Shown: one piece after another, positions 6,712-13,068 of the stretch | How positions within the stretch are numbered: position 1 is the first letter of the stretch | How the letters are laid out: every line of letters starts with the position of its first letter | IMG/VR virus record: IMGVR_UViG_3300044972_001663 | Coordinates: 1 to 35,622 of that record | Source of the DNA: a virus | DNA length: 35,622 nt | Reading direction: 5' to 3' (one strand) | Program-made: the position numbers and the translations under genes | The notes under the pieces: model-generated | The model's database searches: none | The model's input: the letters and a program-made list of their open reading frames with translations, nothing else | Told to the model about the DNA's origin: nothing

Positions 6712-7045
6712 GCCTTCTATCCCTTCTAGACCAGATAGGTACTACTCTCTCCTACTACGAGTAACTGGGACTCAGAAGCACAAGATTCTTGAATATGCCG
6801 CCGCCCGTTCTTGGAGCCTGAATCGTTTGGTGCTCTATGCTGTACTTCGCTTTATTGACGAGGAACGTGGGATTCCTGAGCCAGGACCCGGACAGTTCTC
6901 CCTTGCTGATGACCAGACAAGACTTCAAGCCCTTCTCTATGGGGAACCTATCTGTACTCCCTGTGGGAAGAGGAAGTGCAATATGGTTCTGGAGAATATT
7001 GATGGCATGGAGTTCTGCCGTACTTGTAATATTAGAGTCCTCTAG
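6701..7045 (+). CDS. ribbon-helix-helix-like protein with C-terminal zinc ribbon
   Basis: A 114-residue protein overlapping the previous gene by 11 bases. The N-terminal half (GRKPSIPSRPDRYYSLLLRV, then HKILEYAAARSWSLNRLVLY) looks like a divergent copy of the ribbon-helix-helix neighbour. The C-terminal part has CTPCGKRKC and FCRTCN, forming a likely zinc ribbon. A fusion of these two modules suggests DNA-binding regulation. The fold call is by pattern only. Confidence 0.55.
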   Translation: MGRKPSIPSRPDRYYSLLLRVTGTQKHKILEYAAARSWSLNRLVLYAVLRFIDEERGIPEPGPGQFSLADDQTRLQALLYGEPICTPCGKRKCNMVLENIDGMEFCRTCNIRVL

Positions 7046-7087
7046 GTAATGTCTCTCTTACTCACTACTCCATTGAAGGGAATCACC

Positions 7088-7153
7088 ATGAACCGCTTAA
7101 CCCTTGCTTTAATGCCCGCCGCCGTTCTATTGACTGGATATCGCCATGGATGA
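7088..7153 (+). CDS. possible 21-aa peptide
   Basis: A short frame MNRLTLALMPAAVLLTGYRH... with AAGGGA about seven bases before the ATG. It has a basic start and a hydrophobic core, like a minimal signal or membrane peptide, and its end overlaps the next start by eight bases. It may be a real peptide or a leader that couples translation. Confidence 0.3.
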   Translation: MNRLTLALMPAAVLLTGYRHG

Positions 7154-7376
7154 GCGTATGGACAAAACCAAAGTCATCTCCATGAACATGCTGGCATTCC
7201 GGCAACTCAAGGAGACCGAGGACGAACGTGACTACTGGAAGGACATCGCTATTGGTTTAGCGAACTCTGGGTTCTGCGAGTTCTGCGAAAGTCGTGCCGC
7301 CACTCATCTCGTCTACTGCCCTGACGAGGATGGCTGGCATAAGACATATAGCAAATTGCCAGAAGAGTTTCAATAA
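7146..7376 (+). CDS. hypothetical Cys-containing protein, 76 aa
   Basis: A 76-residue protein with an N-terminal helical part (AFRQLKETEDERDYWKDIAI) and a CEFCESRAATHLVYC motif that could bind a metal. There is no strong ribosome-binding site, and it may depend on translation of the overlapping 21-codon frame. No family recognised. Confidence 0.55.
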   Translation: MDERMDKTKVISMNMLAFRQLKETEDERDYWKDIAIGLANSGFCEFCESRAATHLVYCPDEDGWHKTYSKLPEEFQ

Positions 7377-7402
7377 TTGTAAAGTCCCTATAGGATTTGA
7401 AT

Positions 7403-7630
7403 ATGAAAACATTAACCCAAAAAGACATTGAGCCGTACATCGGCAAAGTCGTAACCATTATTAACAAAGACAATTACCCCTATTATAAAGAAAGGGTTAT
7501 TGCCTTCACAGAGAATCAAGTAGTTACCGAGTATCGCCACTGGCTCAAAACACCAGAAGATGGACTGCTCCGTGAACACTGGATACCAGTTGAGAAGATT
7601 AAGTCAATTACCATCGAGGGGAAGAAATGA
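7403..7630 (+). CDS. hypothetical protein, 75 aa
   Basis: A 75-residue protein (MKTLTQKDIEPYIGKVVTII...) that looks like a small beta-barrel-like fold with alternating hydrophobic residues. The ATG at 7403 has AGGA seven bases upstream; a TTG two codons earlier is less likely. It ends in an ATGA overlap with the next gene. Function unknown. Confidence 0.6.
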   Translation: MKTLTQKDIEPYIGKVVTIINKDNYPYYKERVIAFTENQVVTEYRHWLKTPEDGLLREHWIPVEKIKSITIEGKK

Positions 7631-7857
7631 CATATACATACACATCAAAAACTGCGTGGGAATCCGGACAGTATAAGTTAGGTCCTATCCCAAAGTCACA
7701 AAAAGAGCAGATAGTCCTATTGGAACGTGCCGTTTATGAGATGACCGTATGGCTGATGGATGAACTAGGTTGGGACAATCCAAGCAGTGTGGGTGACGAA
7801 CTAAGCGACGAGATAAACCAAATCGCTCAGCGTGCATTTGACAACCATAATGTTTAG
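7627..7857 (+). CDS. hypothetical protein, 76 aa
   Basis: A 76-residue protein of mixed composition with a central helix (SQKEQIVLLERAVYEMTVWL) and an acidic C-terminus. It is translationally coupled by ATGA to the previous gene. Its stop codon lies in the stem of a hairpin just upstream of the tRNA pair. No family recognised. Confidence 0.6.
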   Translation: MTYTYTSKTAWESGQYKLGPIPKSQKEQIVLLERAVYEMTVWLMDELGWDNPSSVGDELSDEINQIAQRAFDNHNV

Positions 7858-7879
7858 AAGGATTAGCGAACCTTCTAAA
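7853..7879 (+). terminator. hairpin between protein genes and tRNAs
   Basis: TTTAGAAGG (7853-7861) pairs perfectly with CCTTCTAAA (7871-7879) around a 9-base loop. It contains the stop codon of the preceding gene and ends 10 bases before the first tRNA. It lacks a T-tract, so it may be a processing signal rather than a terminator. Confidence 0.4.
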
Positions 7880-7889
7880 TAGCATTAAA

Positions 7890-7962
7890 GCCTTGGTAGC
7901 TCAGGGGATAGAGCATCAGACTTCTAATCTGTTGGCCGTAGGTTCGATTCCTACCCAAGGCG
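7890..7962 (+). tRNA. tRNA-Arg (anticodon TCT)
   Basis: A complete cloverleaf: acceptor stem GCCTTGG/CCAAGGC, D stem GCTC/GAGC, anticodon loop CTTCTAA giving TCT (reads AGA), T arm GTAGG-TTCGATT-CCTAC, and discriminator G. The outermost anticodon-stem pair is a T-T mismatch. The CCA end is not encoded. Rare AGA-reading tRNAs are frequently carried by phages. Confidence 0.93.
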
Positions 7963-7967
7963 CATAT

Positions 7968-8043
7968 TGGCGAGTAGCTCAGTTGGCAGAGCAGCGGACT
8001 GTTAATCCGCTTGTCGTAGGTTCGACCCCTACCTCGCCAGCCA
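7968..8043 (+). tRNA. tRNA-Asn (anticodon GTT)
   Basis: A complete cloverleaf five bases after the tRNA-Arg gene: acceptor stem TGGCGAG/CTCGCCA, D stem GCTC/GAGC, anticodon stem GCGGA/TCCGC with loop CTGTTAA (GTT), and T arm GTAGG-TTCGACC-CCTAC. Discriminator G is followed by an encoded CCA at 8041-8043, unlike the neighbour. Confidence 0.93.
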
Positions 8044-8133
8044 ATCAGTCATCAAAATCATCAAGCTTTTCACCACACACTGGCATTGATGGGATTACTT
8101 TTTTCTTGATACAGGAGCAGAGTCTTGCTTCCA

Positions 8134-8463
8134 TTAGTCACCCCACATTTGAGCGAGTGTCGGCCTACATGGTTTTACTCCGCGCCGCTTTTGTTCGGCT
8201 GCTAACTGCCTTGAAGTAAGTCCTGCCCACACTCCATGCATGTCTGCTGGTGGGAATTCGAGTGCATACTCAAGACACGGTTTCTTGGATGGACACTCTT
8301 TACATATCCCTCTAGCGGTTGCAATATAGGTGATGTCCTTGTGTTCTTTTGGGAACATCAAATGAGTCAAACCCTTGCAAGAAGCGACTTCCATCCATTC
8401 AGATTTATCCGCTTTTGATTGTATGCTAACCGGTTTCGTGGATATGTATTTTTTATTTACCAT
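8134..8463 (-). CDS. WhiB-family iron-sulfur transcription regulator
   Basis: A 109-residue WhiB-like protein. The four iron-sulfur ligands are C29, C54, C57 and C63 (spaced C-x24-C-x2-C-x5-C), followed by the diagnostic GVWAG turn at 77-81 and a basic DNA-binding tail (AEQKRRGVK). GGTGAT lies seven bases before the ATG. WhiB proteins are confined to actinobacteria and their phages; they bind sigma factor region 4 and alter host transcription. In mycobacteriophage TM4 a WhiB protein interferes with host WhiB2 and septation. This gene is the best single indicator of the host phylum. Confidence 0.92.
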   Translation of the reverse strand: MVNKKYISTKPVSIQSKADKSEWMEVASCKGLTHLMFPKEHKDITYIATARGICKECPSKKPCLEYALEFPPADMHGVWAGLTSRQLAAEQKRRGVKPCRPTLAQMWGD

Positions 8464-8494
8464 TTAAAACATCACCAATTTCCGTCAGTTTTAA

Positions 8495-8509
8495 GTATCT
8501 TTTTGATAC
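8495..8509. promoter_or_regulatory. inverted repeat in divergent region, possible operator
   Basis: GTATC-TTTTT-GATAC lies between the divergent WhiB gene and the small gene at 8581. Its position suits a regulator-binding site that acts on both, but no regulator can be assigned. Confidence 0.3.
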
Positions 8510-8580
8510 CGAGAGATATTAAAGCAGCATTATTAATCAAGTTTTGGCATAGCAAAAACATCTTGGTGTATGGTGTGTGT

Positions 8581-8709
8581 ATGGAAGGAATCCACAGCTT
8601 TGATGAAGACGCTTATTACTACTGCTCTAACAAAGAGTGCGTTTGTAATCAACGTGACCAAGAGGAGCTTGCTCCGAATACAGAAACTGTTATTTCACTA
8701 AAGCCTTAA
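8581..8709 (+). CDS. small Cys-containing protein, 42 aa, possible leaderless mRNA
   Basis: A 42-residue protein (MEGIHSFDEDAYYYCSNKEC...) with three clustered cysteines and a polar C-terminus. There is no ribosome-binding site. Instead TATGGT (8569-8574) sits six bases before the ATG and TTGGCA 19 bases before that, so transcription may start at the ATG itself, as in actinobacterial leaderless genes. It is divergent from WhiB and convergent with the hydrolase gene. Confidence 0.45.
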   Translation: MEGIHSFDEDAYYYCSNKECVCNQRDQEELAPNTETVISLKP

Positions 8710-8718
8710 ACAGTTTCA

Positions 8719-9342
8719 CTAAACTCTTGGTTTGACTTCTGCTTCCTGTATTTGGGTATGGTACGGGAACCCGGTGTATGGGTCAAACTTTGCAGCAATA
8801 GCAATTGCCTTTATCGCCATCTTTTTGGCAGTAGCAATTGTAAGTTTTCCCTTCGGAACCATAGAAGCTATAGCTCCTAATGCATATTGCGCGCCCGTCC
8901 CTATGGCATAGAAGCCGGCTGTATCTGAATACCACGAGTAAGTACCGTCAATCACATAGATAATGCCATTGATTACAACGATAATGCTTGAACCCTGTTC
9001 GGCAATATGCTCCGAGGAATCACTCTGGGGGATTGCATAACCCTGAGTTTCAAAGCATTCCCGTAATGCTGGTATGAATTTCACCGTCATGAAGTGGTCA
9101 AGCCTTTTCCCCTTTAGGTTTGCTGGTGCCGTTGGGGGAGTAAATGCATGATGCAGGATGTTGATTGCTCGAACATCGCCCGCCGCGCCTAGCAAGTACC
9201 TGCCATTGCTGGCTATTTTTGAAGCAGATTCACGCAAGGTTGCAATCTGCGTTGCGTAACCCTGTGTGTCAATATCGGAAACCTGTGAGTCAGTGCAAAC
9301 TAAAGCAAAGCCATCACCTTGGATTCCGATGATTGTTGTCAT
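8719..9342 (-). CDS. proteasome-beta/HslV-like Ntn hydrolase
   Basis: A 207-residue protein with the layout of proteasome beta subunits or HslV. After removal of the initiator Met, Thr2 would be the nucleophile (TTIIGIQGDGFALVCTDSQ), D18 matches the conserved Asp, K42 in SKIASNGRYLLGAAGD matches the catalytic Lys33, and AIGTGAQYALGAI is the conserved Gly-Ser-Gly-like loop. It should form a self-compartmentalising or simpler peptidase. It shares a TAATG overlap with the upstream metallophosphoesterase, so both are in one operon. A role in protein turnover or virion maturation is possible; the substrate is unknown. Confidence 0.75.
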   Translation of the reverse strand: MTTIIGIQGDGFALVCTDSQVSDIDTQGYATQIATLRESASKIASNGRYLLGAAGDVRAINILHHAFTPPTAPANLKGKRLDHFMTVKFIPALRECFETQGYAIPQSDSSEHIAEQGSSIIVVINGIIYVIDGTYSWYSDTAGFYAIGTGAQYALGAIASMVPKGKLTIATAKKMAIKAIAIAAKFDPYTGFPYHTQIQEAEVKPRV

Positions 9343-10541
9343 TAGTCTGCCTTATATTCCTCACCACGGAAGTTTCCACGACCATCAAATATCCACATTG
9401 GCTCGTAACTAAAGTATTCTCCGCCAACACCCTTTGGTTGATACTGAACCATTGCAAGACCCTGTTGCCAATTCTCTGCACCCTTGTATATCGGAAGACC
9501 AAAATCGTTTCTTCCAGATTTCGCAGATGGTACGGCTCCGTCAATTCTGCACAAACATCCAGGGCTTGCAGCCATGATTGTTCTCGGTCCATCCTCTGTA
9601 GCCCTTGTTCTATAAGCAACTTCGTTACGATGGATATGTCCATAGATGACGGATATACGTTCGTTATCTAGGTACTTTTTGGTGGTTGAGTTATTAGAAA
9701 CAACCTTGTCTCCGTGAACAACCATTAGGTTTGAGTTGATGAAGTAGCGATTCTCCGGGTATCCACTCAAATAAGTGATATCAAATTCATCCATACGTAG
9801 AGCAACAGGAACCGAGAATAATGGATAGTTCGCTCGCGCTTCATCGGGAAGCCTTCCAACCGTTATTCCATGGGCTGCTTCAAAGTTTCTAACTTGATAG
9901 CGTGGCAATCTTTGTTCATGGTTGCCCTGAATCCAGACTATCTTTGCATGAGGGGCAGCATCCCTGAACTGTGCACATAGGAGTGTTCCTCGGTCAATAG
10001 TTGGCTGAACCATTTGCTTAAATGCAGGCTCAGTGTCAAACGAACCAAACTCAGCAAAGTCCAAGTTGTCACCAACCATGATTATCTGGTCTGGTTGATA
10101 CTTCCGTGCTACAGCAAGTGAAATCTCAATTGCCTTCTCATCATGGATTGGTTCCAAGTCCCAAGCATCCATTGACTTTCGGTAGTACCCAATCTGAATA
10201 TCGGGAATAATCAGGGCGCTCTCCCAGCCAGTTGTCTTGGCAGGTTTTGCCTTTGGCTTTTGTAGCCGTATTGTCGGTCCTGGCGTGACGATTGGCCACT
10301 GTGGACCCTGTTCCCACTTCGGGGAAAGCTGAATTGCTGTAGTAACTGTTGACTTTGAGTTTCCTGCATCATCAGTAACGACCCTATGGGTTACTTTCGG
10401 TGCCCCAAAAGCATCTAGGTCAGACTCATCCATCCCCTTTTCCGCTAGGAGATTAGCGATTGATTCGGCCATTGACTTGATTCGCTCATCGGAACGAGTT
10501 TGAGTGGCCATGTTCTTTATCTTTGAGCCGGTCGATTTCAT
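9342..10541 (-). CDS. calcineurin-like metallophosphoesterase
   Basis: A protein of 399 residues from the ATG that overlaps the preceding stop by ATGA. A helical, Lys-rich N-terminal part (about 1-100) precedes the phosphoesterase domain with all hallmark motifs: IPDIQIG (D114), VGDNLDF (157-161), GNHE (206-209), VHGD (275-278) and GHIH (301-304). It thus should bind two metal ions and hydrolyse a phosphoester, perhaps nucleic acid or nucleotide. Residues after 310 form a C-terminal extension. The N-terminal extension is unusual for a simple phosphoesterase and may bind partner proteins or DNA. Confidence 0.85.
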   Translation of the reverse strand: MKSTGSKIKNMATQTRSDERIKSMAESIANLLAEKGMDESDLDAFGAPKVTHRVVTDDAGNSKSTVTTAIQLSPKWEQGPQWPIVTPGPTIRLQKPKAKPAKTTGWESALIIPDIQIGYYRKSMDAWDLEPIHDEKAIEISLAVARKYQPDQIIMVGDNLDFAEFGSFDTEPAFKQMVQPTIDRGTLLCAQFRDAAPHAKIVWIQGNHEQRLPRYQVRNFEAAHGITVGRLPDEARANYPLFSVPVALRMDEFDITYLSGYPENRYFINSNLMVVHGDKVVSNNSTTKKYLDNERISVIYGHIHRNEVAYRTRATEDGPRTIMAASPGCLCRIDGAVPSAKSGRNDFGLPIYKGAENWQQGLAMVQYQPKGVGGEYFSYEPMWIFDGRGNFRGEEYKAD

Positions 10542-10819
10542 TTTGGAGCCATTCCTCTGCATTTGCAAGAATCGTTGGTTAGGTAGCACCTACGTTTTTG
10601 GGTTATATATTGACGGGTAATAACAAACCCGTCTTCCTTCAGGGCATTTGCAATTGCGCTCATAGAAGCATTGCTTCTCAGAACCAGGTCAAAAGACTCT
10701 TTCCCCTCATCGTCGTCAAACGAAGCAAAAATATTGGCAATTTTGCAATCGTATGCAGAAGATTGTTCGGCAAGTACTTTAAACTTTTCCGAAAGCTTAG
10801 AAGACACTGATTCCCCCAT
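10538..10819 (-). CDS. hypothetical HTH-like protein, 93 aa
   Basis: A 93-residue protein from the ATG with AAAGGA eight bases upstream; the frame is open further but that part lacks a good site and overlaps the opposite promoter. The second half (MSAIANALKEDGFVITRQYI) reads like a helix-turn-helix or small wing. It is the first gene of the metallophosphoesterase-hydrolase operon. The role is unknown; DNA binding is plausible. Confidence 0.55.
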   Translation of the reverse strand: MGESVSSKLSEKFKVLAEQSSAYDCKIANIFASFDDDEGKESFDLVLRSNASMSAIANALKEDGFVITRQYITQKRRCYLTNDSCKCRGMAPK

Positions 10820-10868
10820 AGTTGACATCCTTTGTTTTGGTTTCGCCAGATTACAATGTACTACAACC

Positions 10869-10885
10869 GTGTAACTTAGGTACAC
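10869..10885. promoter_or_regulatory. inverted repeat GTGTA-N7-TACAC, possible operator
   Basis: The inverted repeat lies in the 99-base divergent gap between the operon at 10819 (minus) and the wHTH regulator at 10919 (plus). Self-binding by the regulator would be the usual arrangement; no binding data can be inferred. Confidence 0.35.
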
Positions 10886-10918
10886 AGTAACACACCGTTG
10901 TCGTGTATTGTTGCACAT

Positions 10919-11353
10919 ATGGATACAGATAAATACATGCAAGAATTAAAGGACCTATTAAAAAGGGGTAATGGTCCAGGCGCGATTGAGCATTTAGTGG
11001 CTGAAATCCTGAGCAACATAAACGCCAAGGAATCACTCAAGTACGAGTCAGGGAATAATCCTGGCGTTAAAATATTAACAACTACTGGTCGAGTACTTGT
11101 GACACTTGGGGAATATCCCGAAATAACCCAGCGGGCATTGGCGGTTTACATTGATGTAAGTGAAGGTGTCGTCACAAATATCATCAAAGATTTGATTGAC
11201 AACAACCTAATTACAAAGACAAAAGTAAGACGACAAAATCACTACTCGCTTAATGTTTCTGAAGTCGGAAAACATGCTGATATACGTCACCTTTTAGGCA
11301 TGATTACAAGCCTCCCAAAAGGGGAAGACCAAGAACCTCTGCTATCTAGCTAG
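10919..11353 (+). CDS. MarR-like winged-helix regulator, possibly leaderless
   Basis: A 144-residue protein. An N-terminal helical part is followed by a winged helix: GRVLVTLGEYPEITQRALAV, then a recognition helix around DVSEGVVTNIIKDLIDN, then a wing TKTKVRRQNHYSLN. This matches MarR/ArsR-type regulators. No ribosome-binding site precedes the ATG; TATTGT (10906-10911) sits seven bases upstream, which suits a leaderless transcript. It diverges from the hydrolase operon and shares a possible operator with it, so it may control that operon and itself. Confidence 0.65.
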   Translation: MDTDKYMQELKDLLKRGNGPGAIEHLVAEILSNINAKESLKYESGNNPGVKILTTTGRVLVTLGEYPEITQRALAVYIDVSEGVVTNIIKDLIDNNLITKTKVRRQNHYSLNVSEVGKHADIRHLLGMITSLPKGEDQEPLLSS

Positions 11354-11377
11354 ATAGTTCAGGGTTTTTTGTATTGA
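11325..11377 (+). terminator. convergent terminator built on a 16-bp palindrome
   Basis: The perfect palindrome CTATCTAGCTAGATAG (11342-11357) carries the stop codons of both convergent genes. Flanking bases extend the pairing (AACCTCTG upstream, CAGGGTT downstream), and TTTTTT follows on the plus strand. It thus is a good intrinsic terminator for the regulator gene, and may also slow transcripts from the other side. Confidence 0.7.
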
Positions 11378-11693
11378 GCCAAGCTCCAAATACATCATCA
11401 TTGACTGGCATGAACCAAAGCTGCATTGAATCAATGTCAGTTTGACTACCCACACTCGTCCAACAGATTTCCATGTTCTCCGTAGCAGGACAGACACCAG
11501 CATTGCAGTCAAGCCCATACCGGAAAGCAAACTCAGACACGACGCAACCAATGTGCGGGATTTGACAGGCTCCGTCTTCCTTTTCTGCATTCGGGCAAGT
11601 GACTTGAACTATCTTTAGTTCGGCCTTGTTTATTTGAAGATGCAGGATATGGCCGTCATTGTGCCACATCATTTCACTTTGACCAGTTGCCAT
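11346..11693 (-). CDS. Cys-rich hypothetical protein, 115 aa
   Basis: A 115-residue protein with GAGGAG just upstream of the ATG. Six cysteines (TCPNAEKEDGAC, HIGC, LDCNAGVC, EICW) suggest metal binding or disulfides. It ends in the palindrome shared with the regulator gene. No signal peptide is visible. No family recognised. Confidence 0.6.
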   Translation of the reverse strand: MATGQSEMMWHNDGHILHLQINKAELKIVQVTCPNAEKEDGACQIPHIGCVVSEFAFRYGLDCNAGVCPATENMEICWTSVGSQTDIDSMQLWFMPVNDDVFGAWLNTKNPELSS

Positions 11694-11731
11694 TGGCTCC
11701 TCTGGTTAGATTTAGGGAATACAGGTCGTTT

Positions 11732-11962
11732 TCAGGCAGGCTGAACTTCAGAAGCCCTTCGCACCGCCGCCACACAACTACGTGAGCAGTAAAGAACACT
11801 CTTGAAATCTCGGAGCATTCCTCTACCTGTAATCTTGCCACATTCTGGGCACTCGTGGCGCACCGATGGGGTGGCTCCAACGTAAAGAACTTGGGTTCCC
11901 TCGTCAATCTTTGGGACAGAGACCACTGGGGATGACGGTTTTTTTGCAGGCTTCTTGCTCAT
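11732..11962 (-). CDS. zinc-ribbon protein, 76 aa
   Basis: A 76-residue protein with a Lys/Pro-rich N-terminus and two cysteine knuckles, HECPECGK and LYCSRSC, likely binding one zinc. It starts in an ATGA overlap with the upstream membrane-protein gene, so it belongs to the lysis operon by position. It may bind nucleic acid; function unknown. Confidence 0.6.
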   Translation of the reverse strand: MSKKPAKKPSSPVVSVPKIDEGTQVLYVGATPSVRHECPECGKITGRGMLRDFKSVLYCSRSCVAAVRRASEVQPA

Positions 11963-12225
11963 TTTTTGCTCTTTTTCTTTGAAGACTTTTCTTTCAAGAA
12001 GTTTGGCTGGAAAAGGTCTACAAAGTCGTGGTCTGCAATGTGACTGTCAAGCTTCCCAGCAATGTAGTCAACATCCTCATCTATGTCTCTAATCCCCTCT
12101 CTAAGGGCATCCAGACGCTCTTTAACGACTCCGTGGTCACGAGTGTTCTCACGACGACCCTTTTCAATTAGGAGCGCGAGAACGCTGAATGCGCCCGTTA
12201 CAGCGGCTGCCCAAACGATTTCCAT
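11959..12225 (-). CDS. small membrane protein next to endolysin, possible holin-like
   Basis: An 88-residue protein with one N-terminal membrane segment (IVWAAAVTGAFSVLALLIE), a charged helical or coiled-coil region (VVKERLDALREGIRDIDEDV) and a Lys/Ser-rich tail (KEKSSKKKSKK). Small size, a single membrane helix, a basic tail and its place directly after the endolysin (TAATG overlap) suit a holin or other lysis protein. It could also be an unrelated membrane protein. Confidence 0.55.
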   Translation of the reverse strand: MEIVWAAAVTGAFSVLALLIEKGRRENTRDHGVVKERLDALREGIRDIDEDVDYIAGKLDSHIADHDFVDLFQPNFLKEKSSKKKSKK

Positions 12226-12974
12226 TAAAGACCCAGCAATTCTTTTACTTTTGGACCGACAACGGAGTCAGCATTGAGTTTATTTGCAACCTTGAATGCT
12301 TTTACCGCCGCATCTGTCGCAGCATCTTTTAGACCATTGATTTCACCCTTGTAGAATCCCTTAGCCTTCAGAGCCTCTTGTAGGGCTTTGTGGTCGTGGA
12401 TAGGCGGTGTCGTGTTTAGGTTGACAACTGGAGCAGCACCACCAATAAATGCCATTACGGCTGGTGTTGGCTTGTCGCCAGTTACTAGTCGTAAATGCCA
12501 TGGCTCGCTTGGAACAACTTCCCAACTGAACCCAAAATCTTTGACGTTTGCAATGAGCCAGTTCAATCTCTTTGGTTCTGAGGCACTGGCAATATCGACA
12601 GCCAAACCGAGATTATGGTTTGACTTACCTGGTGTAGCCAGCATGGCCATGCCCTTTTTGAGGTACCAAGTTTTGCCTTCAAACGTCTTGGTACTGGTTC
12701 CGACTACTGGCTCTAGAACGTAGCGTTGTTTGAATCCAGCCAGTTGGCTCTCGTATGTGCGATATAAATCGCCGGAGCTCGTGGGTTTAAGTTCGATTCC
12801 ATCTGCTTTGGCTTTTGCAACCATTGCATTCCAAGCATCTGCAGCTCGGTGATGGAGTTTTCCTCCAGTTGGGATTGCTCTAAGCAACGCTTCGGGCAGT
12901 TTCCCAGGGGTAACCCCTTTTAGGTCAGCAGGCATAACCATTGGGACGATGTAATCCCACGCAACTTTACTCAT
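12225..12974 (-). CDS. endolysin: M15 peptidase with peptidoglycan-binding domain
   Basis: A 249-residue protein from the ATG preceded by AAAGGA. The catalytic domain is a VanY/L-Ala-D-Glu-type peptidase: SNHNLGLAVDIA supplies zinc ligands H120 and D127, and SEPWHLR supplies E157 and ligand H160. Residues about 195-249 look like a PG_binding_1 repeat (LQEALKAKGFYKGEINGLKD, then AFKVANKLNADSVVGPKVKE). It should cut peptide cross-links of host peptidoglycan at lysis. No signal peptide, so release needs a holin-type pore, probably the next gene. Confidence 0.9.
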   Translation of the reverse strand: MSKVAWDYIVPMVMPADLKGVTPGKLPEALLRAIPTGGKLHHRAADAWNAMVAKAKADGIELKPTSSGDLYRTYESQLAGFKQRYVLEPVVGTSTKTFEGKTWYLKKGMAMLATPGKSNHNLGLAVDIASASEPKRLNWLIANVKDFGFSWEVVPSEPWHLRLVTGDKPTPAVMAFIGGAAPVVNLNTTPPIHDHKALQEALKAKGFYKGEINGLKDAATDAAVKAFKVANKLNADSVVGPKVKELLGL

Positions 12975-13048
12975 GTCAGGTCCTTTGCAAAATGTGAACA
13001 AATGCGCGTAACACGAGCGCCGTAAAATCTTACAATATATAGGGCGTT

Positions 13049-13068
13049 TTAAAATACACCTATTTTAA
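13049..13068 (-). terminator. AT-rich hairpin after the surface-protein gene
   Basis: TTAAAATA-CACC-TATTTTAA (8-bp stem) directly follows the stop codon of the large surface protein. It is AT-rich and lacks a T-tract on the minus strand, so terminator strength is doubtful. Confidence 0.35.
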
